This document shows positions 34,010 to 46,000 of a DNA stretch of 64,000 nucleotides, piece by piece. Position numbers and translations under genes: made by a program. The DNA comes from Paramacrobiotus metropolitanus (taxonomy: Eukaryota; Tardigrada; Eutardigrada; Parachela; Macrobiotidae), in contig NW_026570317.1 of NCBI RefSeq assembly GCF_019649055.1, positions 248,001-312,000 on the forward strand. The letters are read 5' to 3'. The notes below the pieces were generated by a model. The model did not search any database and was not told the DNA's origin. It saw only the letters and a program-made list of their open reading frames with translations. Each line of letters begins with the position of its first letter. The first letter of the stretch is position 1.

Positions 34010-37000
34010 ATGGCCGGCGCTCAAGCGCTGACCCAAGGTCAAAAAGAGGGAGGAATTTTGAGAGGGAGGAATTTCTGCGTGGTCAAAAAGAGGGAGGAAT
34101 TTTTGACGAGAGGAGGGAGGAATTTTGATATGGTCAAAAAGAGGGAGGAATTTTTGCGAAATTCAAATGAAGTACTCCGGGACCTCGAACCCGGGTCCCC
34201 GAAGTCGCCACCAAGATTTTCTCATCAAGCGGGCGAGCGAAGCGAGCCCGCGTTTGTAATTCAAGACATGTTGAGGGCTCGATGAAACGGAAGTACCAGT
34301 GACCTTTAGGTCGCGACGTGACCTTTGGGTCGCCACAGAATTTCATGGTGATTCCTCTCCAGTTTGACATGCTGAGTCGAATTAAAGTACTGGAAGACCA
34401 TCGAAACCGGGTCCCTGATGTCACCACCACGATATGCAACATATATGCACTGTTTGTTTTTCTGAGTCGAACTGAAGTGCTCCGAGACCTCCGAACCGCG
34501 TCTCTCGAATCTGCAATTATGTTTTAACACATTTCTGAATATATTTTGGATTATTCTAAAATTAAGTCTTCTTATATTTCTGCACATATCTCCAAATATT
34601 TCTAAATATTTCTGAATTTTTTAAAAAAACACATTAAATTTTTGGTCACCGGTTGTCCAGATTTTGAGTAACAGTATCTAAATACATCTAAAAACTGAAC
34701 TTCCACTCGTAAATATTTTGCATTTCATTATCTAAAAACCTCAATTTTTAAGCACCAAAATGCTTTAAACCTAAATACATAATCATGCAAAAATATTTAC
34801 TCCCTAGAAACTTCGCTTTTTTTTAAGTTATTCAAAATGTTAAGAAACCTAAACAACTATTAACTTAACAGTTACATTGATAACTGAATCTTCGAACACC
34901 AGAACATCAAGGTCGGTGCATATACAACTACCAAAATAGCTAAAATCGAAGACATCTGAATAGTTCAATATAGATGCCAAAATACCTTAGATGTGCAGAG
35001 TTATTAACGTCAAAAAGCTTAAGTTCGAAGTAAATAATACGCCAAATCCCGATTTACCAATACATACTACCATCTTCAAATCCATAAGTAGGCTCATTAT
35101 CTTCAGTTAAATCTAAGTAGCTACCAGAAATCCGCTTCAGCACTGGTCGGGTACTCGCACAGTAGCCAAAACTCAGAACGAATATTATCTGAGGCGTTAA
35201 TTTGGTTTTCAAAAACTGCGCAAAAACACCGATATATCAGTTCCAATGAATTTATTTTCCTATAGATTTCGCATACATCCATCCGCACAGAACGAGTTAT
35301 ATAACGATGAAAAGCGATTCGCAACAGAACTTAACTGCCAGTGTTAAGTGCAGAATGAGATGAAACTCAGTCGAATCCAAATAAATAAAAATTTTAAAAT
35401 TTTCTGGCTGCTTAATTATTTATTATTTTAAAAATCCGAAATTTTAAAGTGTTTCATGAATTTTGAAGCGGAAATTAAATTATTTTTCTTAACCTTTCGG
35501 CTACTGCCCAAACCAAAATCATTTTAACTAAAGTTGTGTTAAAAAAATTTTATTTTCACGTTCATTTCAAATTTAAATTTCAACTTTCGAGCGGATTCCT
35601 AAATTCTCCTGGTTAGTTTAATATCAGTTATTTTAAAATCAGTATTAAGTTTTTTTTAAAGCAGAAACTATAATTTATTGTATATTATTTCTTGGATAAT
35701 TCTGCATCTGAGTTATTCATGAGTAAACCACTATAGTCAAATTAAATTGGAAACACGCGATACTGGGAAGAAAGCACGATGTATGCAAAACTCCGAAACA
35801 AAACTTTGATGATGCTGTGTACTGAAGTTGTAGAATAAGATGTTAGTCGTTTTTCCATAGTGTTTCAAAATTATTTTTAAAAAAACCGTGGAAAATTACA
35901 GGCCGTCCGTACCGTACTTGAGCGCGACGAGTTTTTTGGGCGCAACAACCGGTCGGTGATATTTCACGCGGAAGTGATGGCACCTAAATTTTGGTAATTT
36001 TTCCAAGCTTAAATTTTGGTCATTTTTCCAGGCTTTTTCCAGGCAATTTTAGAATCCAAACAGTGATAAAATATATCAAAGTAAAAATAAATTTATGGTT
36101 CAAAGCTTGCGGTAACCATTAAGAAAATTTGATCTGAAAGTGGTTTTCGAATTTATCTCTACAGTAGCATTGCATAACTAATTTGATTTGAACATAATCA
36201 GCAAGGACAAAACGTATAAGGTTCTAGTTAAATATAATTCGGCACGCTATGTTTTTTGATACTTAAAAGTTTAAGTATTTTGAAGTGAATGCTAATTTCA
36301 GAAACCCTGTTTTTGTTAACCAGTTTATATTTACGGTATTTTATTTTTCAGATATACTCAAACACTGTGATCAGAATTTTTACGTTTTGCGTTTTATGCA
36401 ATACAGAACGATAGAGCTGCTGAGAAGTAAAATATTCAAAAATGTGATATATAATTAAAAACGTACTTAGAATATTTAAAATATATTCACAAATGTGTCA
36501 AAAAATAATTAAATACATCTGAACTTATCGCAAAATACGCATAAGTATATTCAGTAGTATATAGAAATATATTTCAAAATTTAAAACTATATTTAAAAAA
36601 ATGCAGAAATGGAATAAACGATATTTATAAAAATAATGAGAAATAGTGAAAACAATATTGAGAAATATAACAAATATTTTGAAGTGTTTTGAAATATTGA
36701 GAGATATTTAAAAATAATAAGAAATATTTAAAAGTGTTGAGAAAAATATTTTGAAATTCTATGGATATGTACAGAAATATCAGAAAACTTCATTTTAGAA
36801 TAATCAAAAATATATTCAGAAATGTTTTAAGACATATTTACAGATATATTTTCAACAATAAAAACAAGTAGAAATATAGTTATGAATATGTCGAAAAATA
36901 TCTAGAATATTAAGTAATATATGTTAAGTAATATATATTTAGAAATATGTAGGAATATAATTTGAAATATTAGTACAAATATTTTGGAACATTCTAAAAT

Positions 37001-37735
37001 TTCTAGAAACATTTAGGAATATGAAATTTTCCCGGTTTGTACGTCTTCCAGCAGTGGTTTGATAAAGCACATCAACAACAAACAACAACAACTAGCCGAA
37101 TAAAGCAATCGCAAAGTACGGCTGTCCTTTTATGCATATAAAATATATATCGTGGTGGTGACTTGGGGACGCGGGTCCGAGAACCCCCAGCACTTCAGTT
37201 CGACTCAGCACAGGAAACTGTGCATATGTGGTACATATCGAGGTGGCGACCTCGGGGACCCTGTTCGAGGACTCCGCGTACTTTAGTTCGACTCAGCATG
37301 TCAAACTGTGTAGGAATCACCATTTAATTCGGTGGCGATCCAAAGGTCACGTGGCGACCTAAAGGTCACTGGAACTTCCGTTTCATCGAACCCTCAACAT
37401 GTCTTGAATTAGAAACGCGGGCTTGCTTCATTCGCCCGCTTAATGAGAAAATCTCGGTGGCGACCTCGGTGACCCAAGTTCGAGGTCCCCGAGTACTTCA
37501 TTTCGACTCAGCCCTTGAAACTGTTTATATAATGAGAAAATCTCGGTGGCGACCTCAGAGACTTGGGTTTGAGGTCCCTAAGTACTTCATTTGAACTTCG
37601 AAAAAATTCCTCCCTCTTTTTGACCATATCAAAATTCCTCCCTCCCTCGCTTCAGAAATTCCTCCCTCTTTTTGACCACGCAGAAATTCCTCCCTCTCAA
37701 AATTCCTCCCTCTTTTTGACCCTGGCCAGCGCTGA
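34010..37735. mobile_element. 3.7-kb foldback element with long composite inverted arms
   Basis: The left arm (about 34010-34560) and the right arm (about 36790-37735) are inverted copies. Each contains four units of GGTCAAAAAGAGGGAGGAATTT (complement on the right), two or three units of a block with GAGTCGAA, GACCTCG and GGTCGCCACC, and a shared GCGGGCGAGCGAAGC-like palindrome. An inner match (ACATTTCTGAATATATTTT at about 34528 against its complement near 36810) extends the pairing. The middle (34560-36790) is very AT-rich and has no gene. Arms made of tandem motifs are the hallmark of Foldback-class elements. I could not define a target duplication. Confidence 0.75.
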
Positions 37736-37763
37736 CAGCTCAAACTCGAACTCTGGCCAACTG

Positions 37764-38493
37764 AACTCAGACTACTCAAAGTCTGCCTACTACTGTAATA
37801 TTATTTCTTTGGTTTTATTATGTCCTTTAATGTTCTTTGACATTATTCTATGTTGTTCCGTATTTACTTTTAAACCTTTTAAATATTGTTTTTTTTGCGT
37901 TGAATATAGCGGTAAAACCAGTTGTTCTCTTTGCTGAGTTTTATGTTATTTGTGATGTTTTCTTAAATTAGTATTATGGTATTCCTTATCTTTTATCCTA
38001 GATCTGACCTTCGTATTCTTATGTTATTTCTTATTCGGATGTTCTTTCTTCTTCTGATTTTTGCATTTTCTTTGTTATTTATTATGTTATCGCTGATTTT
38101 TTATCGTGCTGTTTCGGATGTCACTGTTATGATATTCTTTCCTTATTCTAACAATTTTTAGTTGTGTAGGAAAACACTCGAAATTTTCCAGTAACGTTTC
38201 AATCACAGAACGTTCGACCACAGAACGGTAAGCGACGTTGAATAAACATGAGAAAACAAAATAAAATAAAAAACATAAGAATAATTTTAGACTAACATGA
38301 TAAAACAAGAATAAAGATAAGAATAGCCTAAGAAAGCATAAGAATAATATAAGAATAAGAAAACAAACATCAGAGTAATAAAATAACCAAAAAATATTTT
38401 TGAAAATCAGAAGAATAACATAAGAAAACATTATAGGAAACATAAAATCATAAGAAATAGCAAATGTGTCAGAGTCAGACTTTGAGTAGTCAG
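37764..38493. repeat. 730-bp foldback-like region
   Basis: CAGACTACTCAAAGTCTG at 37764-37781 is matched in inverse by 38476-38493 (16 of 18). Between them, a T-rich half with TTCTTATGTTATT-like motifs faces an A-rich half with AAGAATAACATAAG-like motifs, so the whole region can fold on itself. It abuts the larger foldback element. Confidence 0.55.
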
Positions 38494-38874
38494 TTATACT
38501 GTTATAGCGGTCAGTGTCAGCTATACAACTAACAATCTCAGTGAAGGAAAAACCTGGGCGACCTCGGATTTCTAACCGGAAATAACTTGCGTTTTGTTAA
38601 CGAATGTTCAACCAGTGTTTTTATATTGCGCTCTATCATTGCACGTAGCTGCGTTTAGTCATTCTCTCTATTCTACAGTGCATGCGGCTGCGCCATTGTC
38701 CTCTGCGAAATTGACTTGTGTACTGTAAACAAACTCGAGTTCAACTAATAGATACTAATTTTGTACAAAACAAAAGAGATAAATAAATCAAAATGTACGT
38801 AAATTAGAAGACTTGTGTCCCATTTTTATACAGGACATTCGCACCGCTACAGAATGCAATCAGACAACAAAACA

Positions 38875-40299
38875 ATGGATGCTAAAAAAGACTTCTGATT
38901 TGCGAACTACATCGTGTTGGCTTCACATGGCGGCAAATTAAGGAACGTCTGGGCATCAGCATCAGTACACTCCAAAAAGTTATCCAAACAGTAAGATTAC
39001 CTGAAGACAAGCGAGGATGCTGACTAAAAAGCAGAAAACACAGATCCAGCAACTGGCGAGACAAAGAGAGTACAGTGTAGCACGAATTGCGCGCCAGCTC
39101 AACGTCAGTGTGTGGACTGTGAAACGATATCGACGATTAGCCGCCGTTACTGCTGATCAGAAGAAAAGGATTCTGCAGCTGTTCCGCCGTGGCTGTCCAA
39201 GAGCGGATATAGCGAGGGAGGCTAACGTCGTAGCTGACGCCGTATCGGCTGTATTAGGCCCGTGGAGAAGACCTCTTTTAGTCAGGGTCGTGAAGAAGAA
39301 ATACTTAACTGCTTCGACGCAGGCTATAGTAGGGACTACATTCTGAAAACGTTCCATCTGTCCCCTAAATCGCTTAAGAAATTGTTGCGACAGAATGGGA
39401 AAAGCGTTGAGCAACGTTCGCGGGAACGATACCGGCAGAAACGAGCTACCGTTCTTCAGCTTTGCTCTGAGGGATTGTGTAAGATCGGCATAGCCAAGCA
39501 GCTTAAAGTACGCTTGGAGGCGGTAAATAAGATTTTGAAAGATGCCGAACAGGAGTCGATCACAGCGAACGAGCGTTCACTTAGCACGGCACCTCCGGAA
39601 CTGGATTCGGAAAGGGTCGTGGAGGAACGAGCCGTGAAAACACCGGAAGTTGTTGAGAATTGCGGTAACAACACTGCAGAGAAACGTTGAAGATGGACTC
39701 GGCTAGAACCGATGCTGCGTATTGATGCAACCGCTAAGCGCGCTCATTTTAGTTGCGTCATTCGTGATAATAGTGCGACGAGTTACCACGACGCACTCAC
39801 GACAGCGAATGGGGATCTGTTTGTGGGTGGCATCGAAGAAGGGGCTGCTGTGCCCGCTGAAGCGGGTGCTGTGAAGCGCCACGCAAAAGAATACTCGGGC
39901 AGTGCAGTTGCAGAGCAGCCAAAAGGAAACACAGTCGTTGTTAGCCTTGCATCTATAGGTGAAGACGGCATAGCTCATATGCCTTTGCTTGCACAATACT
40001 CCGAAGACAAAGCCATTTCAGCAACAGACAACCACAACTCTTTCAATGCCAGCAGTCATGAAATGCTGCACCCCAATGCCTTTGACGATTTTTTTGACGG
40101 AAACTATAACTTAAGCAATATGGCCAAGGCGATTGGAATCACGACGGAGCGTCCAAGCAGCATCCCCATGTCTGACCCCGTACAATGGGAAATTCCAATA
40201 ACATCTAAGGCTTCCGCTGCCCAGCCAGTCAAGAATGTCATAAGTCGGCGCTGTCCAGCATCTAAACGCAGACAGGACGCAAAGGATGCACACCACTGA
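38875..40299 (+). pseudogene. Decayed copy 2 of a multi-HTH protein gene
   Basis: Across three shifting frames the plus strand encodes five successive helix-turn-helix-like units: HRVGFTWRQIKERLGIS, REYSVARIARQLNVSVWTV, RRGCPRADIAREANV, DAGYSRDYILKTFHLS and SEGLCKIGIAKQLKV. Each is about 45 residues and ends in a recognition-helix pattern. A Ser/Ala- and acid-rich tail (DAFDDFFDGN) and a basic C-terminus follow. Lesions: a probable one-base loss in the A-run near 38882, a shift near 39015, a shift near 39260, and a TGA near 39688 where copy 1 has CGA. The HTH type resembles those in recombinases and Tc-like transposases. No catalytic DDE domain follows, so a DNA-binding regulator or an accessory transposon protein are both possible. 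Confidence 0.6.
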
Positions 40300-40525
40300 G
40301 AAACTTCGGCAAAAAATACTCAATACGCCTCACTAGATGTACCTCCGATCGTATGTTGGAGTGCAACCGAAGAAGCAGCAAAACCTTAACAACTTGCATA
40401 ATTGCAGTGGGGTAGTTAGAACAGTATAATTATACCTCCTTGGCCCATTTTGTGCGAATCATAGCAAAATTAATTGTGTTAAATAAACAGAATAATATTT
40501 TTCAGTGGAAGCAGTGAGCGATAAA

Positions 40526-40582
40526 CAAACCGTTACTACTCTCAGCCATCCAGGCTGGATGGTTGAGAGTAGCAACGGTTTG
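40526..40582. repeat. 57-nt near-perfect palindrome
   Basis: Two 28-nt arms match at 26 positions around a single G. The right arm's GTTGAGAGTAGCAACG is then repeated directly at 40582-40597. Copy 1 of the dispersed repeat (about 7180) lacks the second arm, so the palindrome arose in this copy. Confidence 0.85.
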
Positions 40583-40679
40583 TTGAGAGTAGCAACGATA
40601 TAAATCAGTGGAAACTCAGCGGACGCGGTCACCTGGTAACGGAACGATTAAACATTACTCAAGAAAATCGACATAACGA

Positions 40680-43053
40680 AACATGCAGTGGGCCGTCTCT
40701 CGTACCGGACGTTAATGCAACCGCCGCTTTGCCTAACCCGATCATGCAAGCGGCTAGCTGTAGAGGCCGAAACAACAGCTAGCAGCGCGCATTTTGGCTG
40801 GTTGCTTTGGCTGCTAGAACAGGAATGTTCACAGGAAGCAAAACAAAATAGCATGTCGTTGCAGCATGCAAGGATATGCTGCATGCTGCCCTATGCCACA
40901 CTGTTGTCAGCTGCCAGTGGAGATGCGGGGCGGGAGTGTCCCGTTTTAAATACTTAGTGTAACCGTTCTAGTGGTGTTTCTTGGGTCCCTTTGGGAATTT
41001 CGAAATTTTAAATTCTAAAAACTTATTTGAAAATCGTTTTGTTTGTTCGCACTCCGTTGTTTGACCGCAGAATGTTCGACTCTATCTTTTCTGTATGGAA
41101 TCCAATAAATGTTGACCGGTGGCCATGGCAGTGCCGCATGGGGGATATTTGAACCCCACTTCGACTGCTTCAGTAGTAACTGCCAGTGTTTGCCAACCCG
41201 TGCAAATTTAAACGATAAAACGTTTTCGTGTACCACTGAAACGGCATCTATCAGCCAACCGATTTAAGAACTTTCACATGGTTGTACGTTGCAGTCCCGG
41301 TTGAGCCAGGAATATAAAGTGTCTTTTAACCGCTTTTTCGCTACTCATTTTGGCAGGTTCAGACTTCCTGTGTATCTTGAATCACATCATTTTATTTGGC
41401 GTCCGATCACTTCGACCGCGTTACATTTCGGGCACGCAGAATCACTTCGACCAACGATAACTTCGGCCGAAGCCTACTGCGGCCAGCAGCCAATGCGGCC
41501 ACGCTCTTTCCGACAACTGGAAATTTTGGCCATATTGGTGTGATATGAGTGACCGCATTTGTGACCGCAGCTTCGTTTGCCGACGGCATGCGAATCATCA
41601 CTTTGCGGAAAGTGGACCGTCTGGAAACTGTACCATTTGTGCCGAGATCCGTGTAATTATAACAGGCAATGCGTTTGCTTCGGCCAGTTTGTGGCAATCA
41701 GAATACCATTGACCGCCAATCTGCAATCTATTTCGGCTACCGATCACTGTGACCGCTTTCATTTAGGCCACGTGCATTTTGGCCAAAATTTTTCTAGCTG
41801 TTTTTCGGTTGTCGCCGTTCGCTTCGGCTTGCGTACATTTCGGCTGTCATTATGACCAACGAGCCATGGATTTTTAATCTATAGGATCCACATCAGCTTT
41901 CGAATACAGATATTTACGAGTACAATCCAAAACAATTAAAATCAAAATATCTAACGCATCGCCAGCCGCTTATACAAATTTCATCACGTGTACTCTGTAC
42001 CTCTACCACGAATTCATGATCGCGCTGTGATCGTGCAGATCGCACGTAGCCGAGGGTGAAAGCTAAAACTGCGCACGAAACTGGAAAAACAGAAGACAAT
42101 ATTAGAAAACAAGAAATAGGCGTAAGAAGATTTAAAAAACGAGAGAAGAAAAGATGAAAAAGCATACAAAAACTTAAAAAATCCAAGAAGACTGCTCACT
42201 TGTTCTGCACTACGATAATATGCCCGCTAGAAGTGCATGTAAATATAGTGTAGCCTACGCTGCATAATCACTTCCGCCGGGGGAGAAAATGCTCAAAAAC
42301 ACAGCGTGAAACCTTTCTTGTGCAGATTATAAAAATAATTTTCACTTTAGGACAGAGAAAAAACCGTTTGTCCTTTCCGAAAATGCTACGAAGTTTGGAG
42401 TAATTATTCGGTCAAGCGAGACCGATAAATGGCTTTAAGCGTTGGTGCCAACTGCAGTAATTGGTTAAATACTGTTGGGAAATAATGCACTACATTTGTT
42501 TCTCGAGAATATGATTGCTTTAATTAACAGTGTAATTCCCGATGGTCTCAGCATGGGTATGTAGACGAATGCGCAACGGTTGCACAGCCACAGTTCTTAT
42601 CAGTTTTCCCGCATACAGAGTATTTTATCATGCAACGTGTTCTCGTACATCTATAGTGAGTCATGATACATGAATCACATCCGCCGTACAGTTAACACTT
42701 CGATCTAGGAAGTACTCAGCATGAACGCCACTGGAGAAATGTTCATTAAGAGCTGTATAGCCGATGACGAACCCAGTTTAGCCATGAATACACTGTCAAA
42801 GGTTTAACTACAGTAGCTTGTTTTATCAGATCGCTAAACACAGCTTTACTGCAGTTAATTTTGTACGTTCTCACTTCTCATCACCCACGCCCATCTGTGC
42901 AGATGTGCAAGCAAAATTCTTTGGAATTCAAAGGCTGATTAAGTCCGTCTTTCTGTTAGTATTACACTGAAACTTCATAAGTATGCCGTTTTCACGCCAG
43001 CGTAAGTACTTAACAACAGCATATCATAATGTTGCGTTATTTTTAACGAATGA
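40680..43053. other. Intergenic stretch with a TTCGGCC-type motif field
   Basis: No gene is supported. Between about 41400 and 41850 short motifs such as CTTCGGCC, TTTTGGCC, CTTCGACC and GTGACCGC recur every 10-30 bp. An A-rich AAGAAAA tract lies at about 42060-42180. Confidence 0.45.
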
Positions 43054-43086
43054 CAGATCGTTTCGATACTACAGGGTGTGGTCGTT

Positions 43087-46000
43087 ATGGGAATTATGGC
43101 TGAAGAAGAATCAGTTAAATTCATTTCAAAGAGTCCATGGTTAGCGGAGAACAGAAGGCAGAGATTTCTCGGTATATGGCGCTACGTCACTATAGGTAGC
43201 AATTTTTTGTCGAGTGGCACATTGAGCGCGGGATTATTTATCGTGGTAAGTGTCGCTGAATCAAGTAAAGACTCGAAATCTTAGCAAATAGTAAGCGATG
43301 AATCTTTAAATTATTTAGCTGCAGTGCCGTGATTCTGAATTTTGGTAGCTTTGATAACGTGCCTTGCACTGCTGCAAAACATTAAGTACATATTTGAATT
43401 ATTGTCAGAAAAGGCTGCGCAAAGACCAATACTAATCGTTCTGTGCCAACCACCGGCAGAAAGTTCAAGAGACTAATGGCTGGTGATCAAAGGAGTTACA
43501 AGATAAACTTTTCTGTAAACATAAACCTTTCTGTATACATAAGCCTGTACACAATCCTTTCTGCCTGGTTCCGGCAGGAAGGATGGCGCAACGTTAACCT
43601 TTCTAGCCTGAGACATGCGCCAGATCGGCATTCGCAAGATAATGGCTCCTCTGTTGCAGCTGCAGGTGCGACAGTTCTACAACATCGCTCACTCGTTGGC
43701 GGCGCAAAGCGACAACACACAGGACATACACGTACATTTCTTGGATAAATGGAGCGCTATTGGGATTGGGCTGATTGTTGCAGCGCTCGTTAGCATCTTC
43801 TTCGGAATCGTCAGTCTGATGGCTCACAAAAACGCGTGGACGAAAAGACATCCAAAAACCTGCACGACGCTAGTGAGATACAGCGCTCTATATTTCTAAT
43901 TATACCGCTGGTAATACCGCTGGTGGGGTTTTAGGCTGTCATCATAACAGTCGGCGTACTAGTGGCCGAAGTAGCATCCGCAATTTTACTGCAGCAGAGG
44001 ATTGGTGATAAGCAGCCATCGGAAGAAATTGCCGCGTTGAAGGAGCAATACGCATACCTTCCCACACAACTGACAACAAACGGTGCGGTGGTTATTGCAC
44101 CTTCACAATTCAATGCCACAAGCGACCCCACGCCACCAGAAGCGCTGCAAAAAACCATCGTTTTAAATGCGCTCCAAATGATGGTATAAGTATATGAATG
44201 GCATAAGTATATGATGGTCATAAGACTCATAACGATGTGGACGTCTGGACCGGTTTGGCTAACGAATCTAAAACCTTAAGCTTATGTAAATGCGAACTTC
44301 ATAGGGAAGTGAATGCGAACTTCATAGGATACTCGGTAAACAAAACTTGTACTTGCACGAAAACTTTTGAATTCGTTCACTCAAAAATAAAACTTTCGCG
44401 CATTGTTTTATGACATTCTGCAACCAAATTATTTTTATGCTGACGTGAAAAACCGTTTGTGCGAGCAGCATTCGGTTTCACGAAAACTCCACAAAGCCTA
44501 AACACTTTCAGATGTACAAAATATCTCGTTTTCCAGTTTCAGATGTACACTGCATTTTCAACTAGTCCGTAGAACTTTTGGGTTAATGGAATCGAAAATT
44601 ACTGTGTGCGGCGAAAAGCAAAACTAACAATCAGCATAATATTATTTAAGTATTAATAAAAATTAATAATAGCTCAAATTTACCGGCATAATGATGCCCA
44701 TAACAAAATAAAATTTCTCCATCAAAAAGCATACAGCTTAGGACAAAATGGTCGCATACCCAATATCTCCACATTCAGTACGATTGCAGCGCAGTGCACT
44801 GTACGACTGAGTTCAAAATATCCGTTTCGTACAAGTGCACTGCACCGCTTGCGTACAGAATGCTGGGTACGGGGCTATGCGACCATTTAGTCCTACATTG
44901 TATTGGTGTTAATGCATATCTAGTTGCATTGCTGCGGTACTGAAGCCGACTACGAAGACTTCCATGATGGGTTGTACCATAATCAATCCTTCCCGTTGTT
45001 CTCGGCCCCGGTCTTTTGCTGTCATTTTAAGGATCCCATCAGCAGAACGCTGACGGACCGGAGCTGCTATTTTGATACATACCGCCAGTCGCAGACGTTT
45101 CAACGCGTACGTAAACCCCACAAAAAATATCCCGTGGCAAGTTCATTACAGCACAACCACGACATTGTGTAATAAGGCGCTGTTTTACTTAGGGTTGCGT
45201 GGATGCTGTCAAGGAGTACCGGCACAGCACCTTTCCCATTATGTTAACAGTGATATTTGGCTCAATAGTTCTCAAGGTAAGACCCTAGTATTGCGTTGCC
45301 GGTTTTGGTTTTTTTAACTCCATAATGGCATACCGACAAGACTTACGATAACTTATGCGGATAATTAAGTGTGCTGTAAAAAGATGCGGTTGCTGTAGGT
45401 CATTGTGCACATTGTTGATCGGGCTATGGTGTGGTCGTTACCCTGCAAGGTGAGACTATTATGGCCGAACGGTACACCCACAGTCCGGTGTAGGACAGTG
45501 AGTCCGCGTTGACCGTACCGAAACGGTGTCGTTAGTGAAATTTACTGGTGTCGTCGCACGGCGCCAGTTTGTTGGCTGCGAGCACTGCACGTATATGCCA
45601 ACTGTCATGCCATGTACAGATCTGTACAGTATAGTGAAAATGTATGATTGTGAGTTCATTCAGTTAGTACTGTAATTAACTCTTTCGCTAGCTCAGACAA
45701 AATTTGCTGACATTTTTATAACATAGCAAGATGATGAGCATTGCCATCGTAATATTCCCTTCAATTTATAACGCCTTTGCGGATGTTTTTGTTTTCAGAT
45801 AGTTCGGTCGCGCCGTAATCCATCAATCGTCAAAATAGGCGTAACTGACCGAACCGCAAACAGAGAATCAAATGAATTAGACGTTTTAAACTCGGAAAAC
45901 GAGGATTGTTTTCGAAGATGGCATCAAGTCATAAAGCATGATGGGGAACAGCACCTGGGAAGTTCTTGTAGTTATGAGAAGGATGCCATAATTGGTCAAG

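Noticed and set aside
45510-45512. TGA as the end of a stand-alone tetraspanin
   Set aside because: Kept as the main alternative, but the strong donor at 45450 and in-phase acceptor at 45798 favour the kinase fusion.
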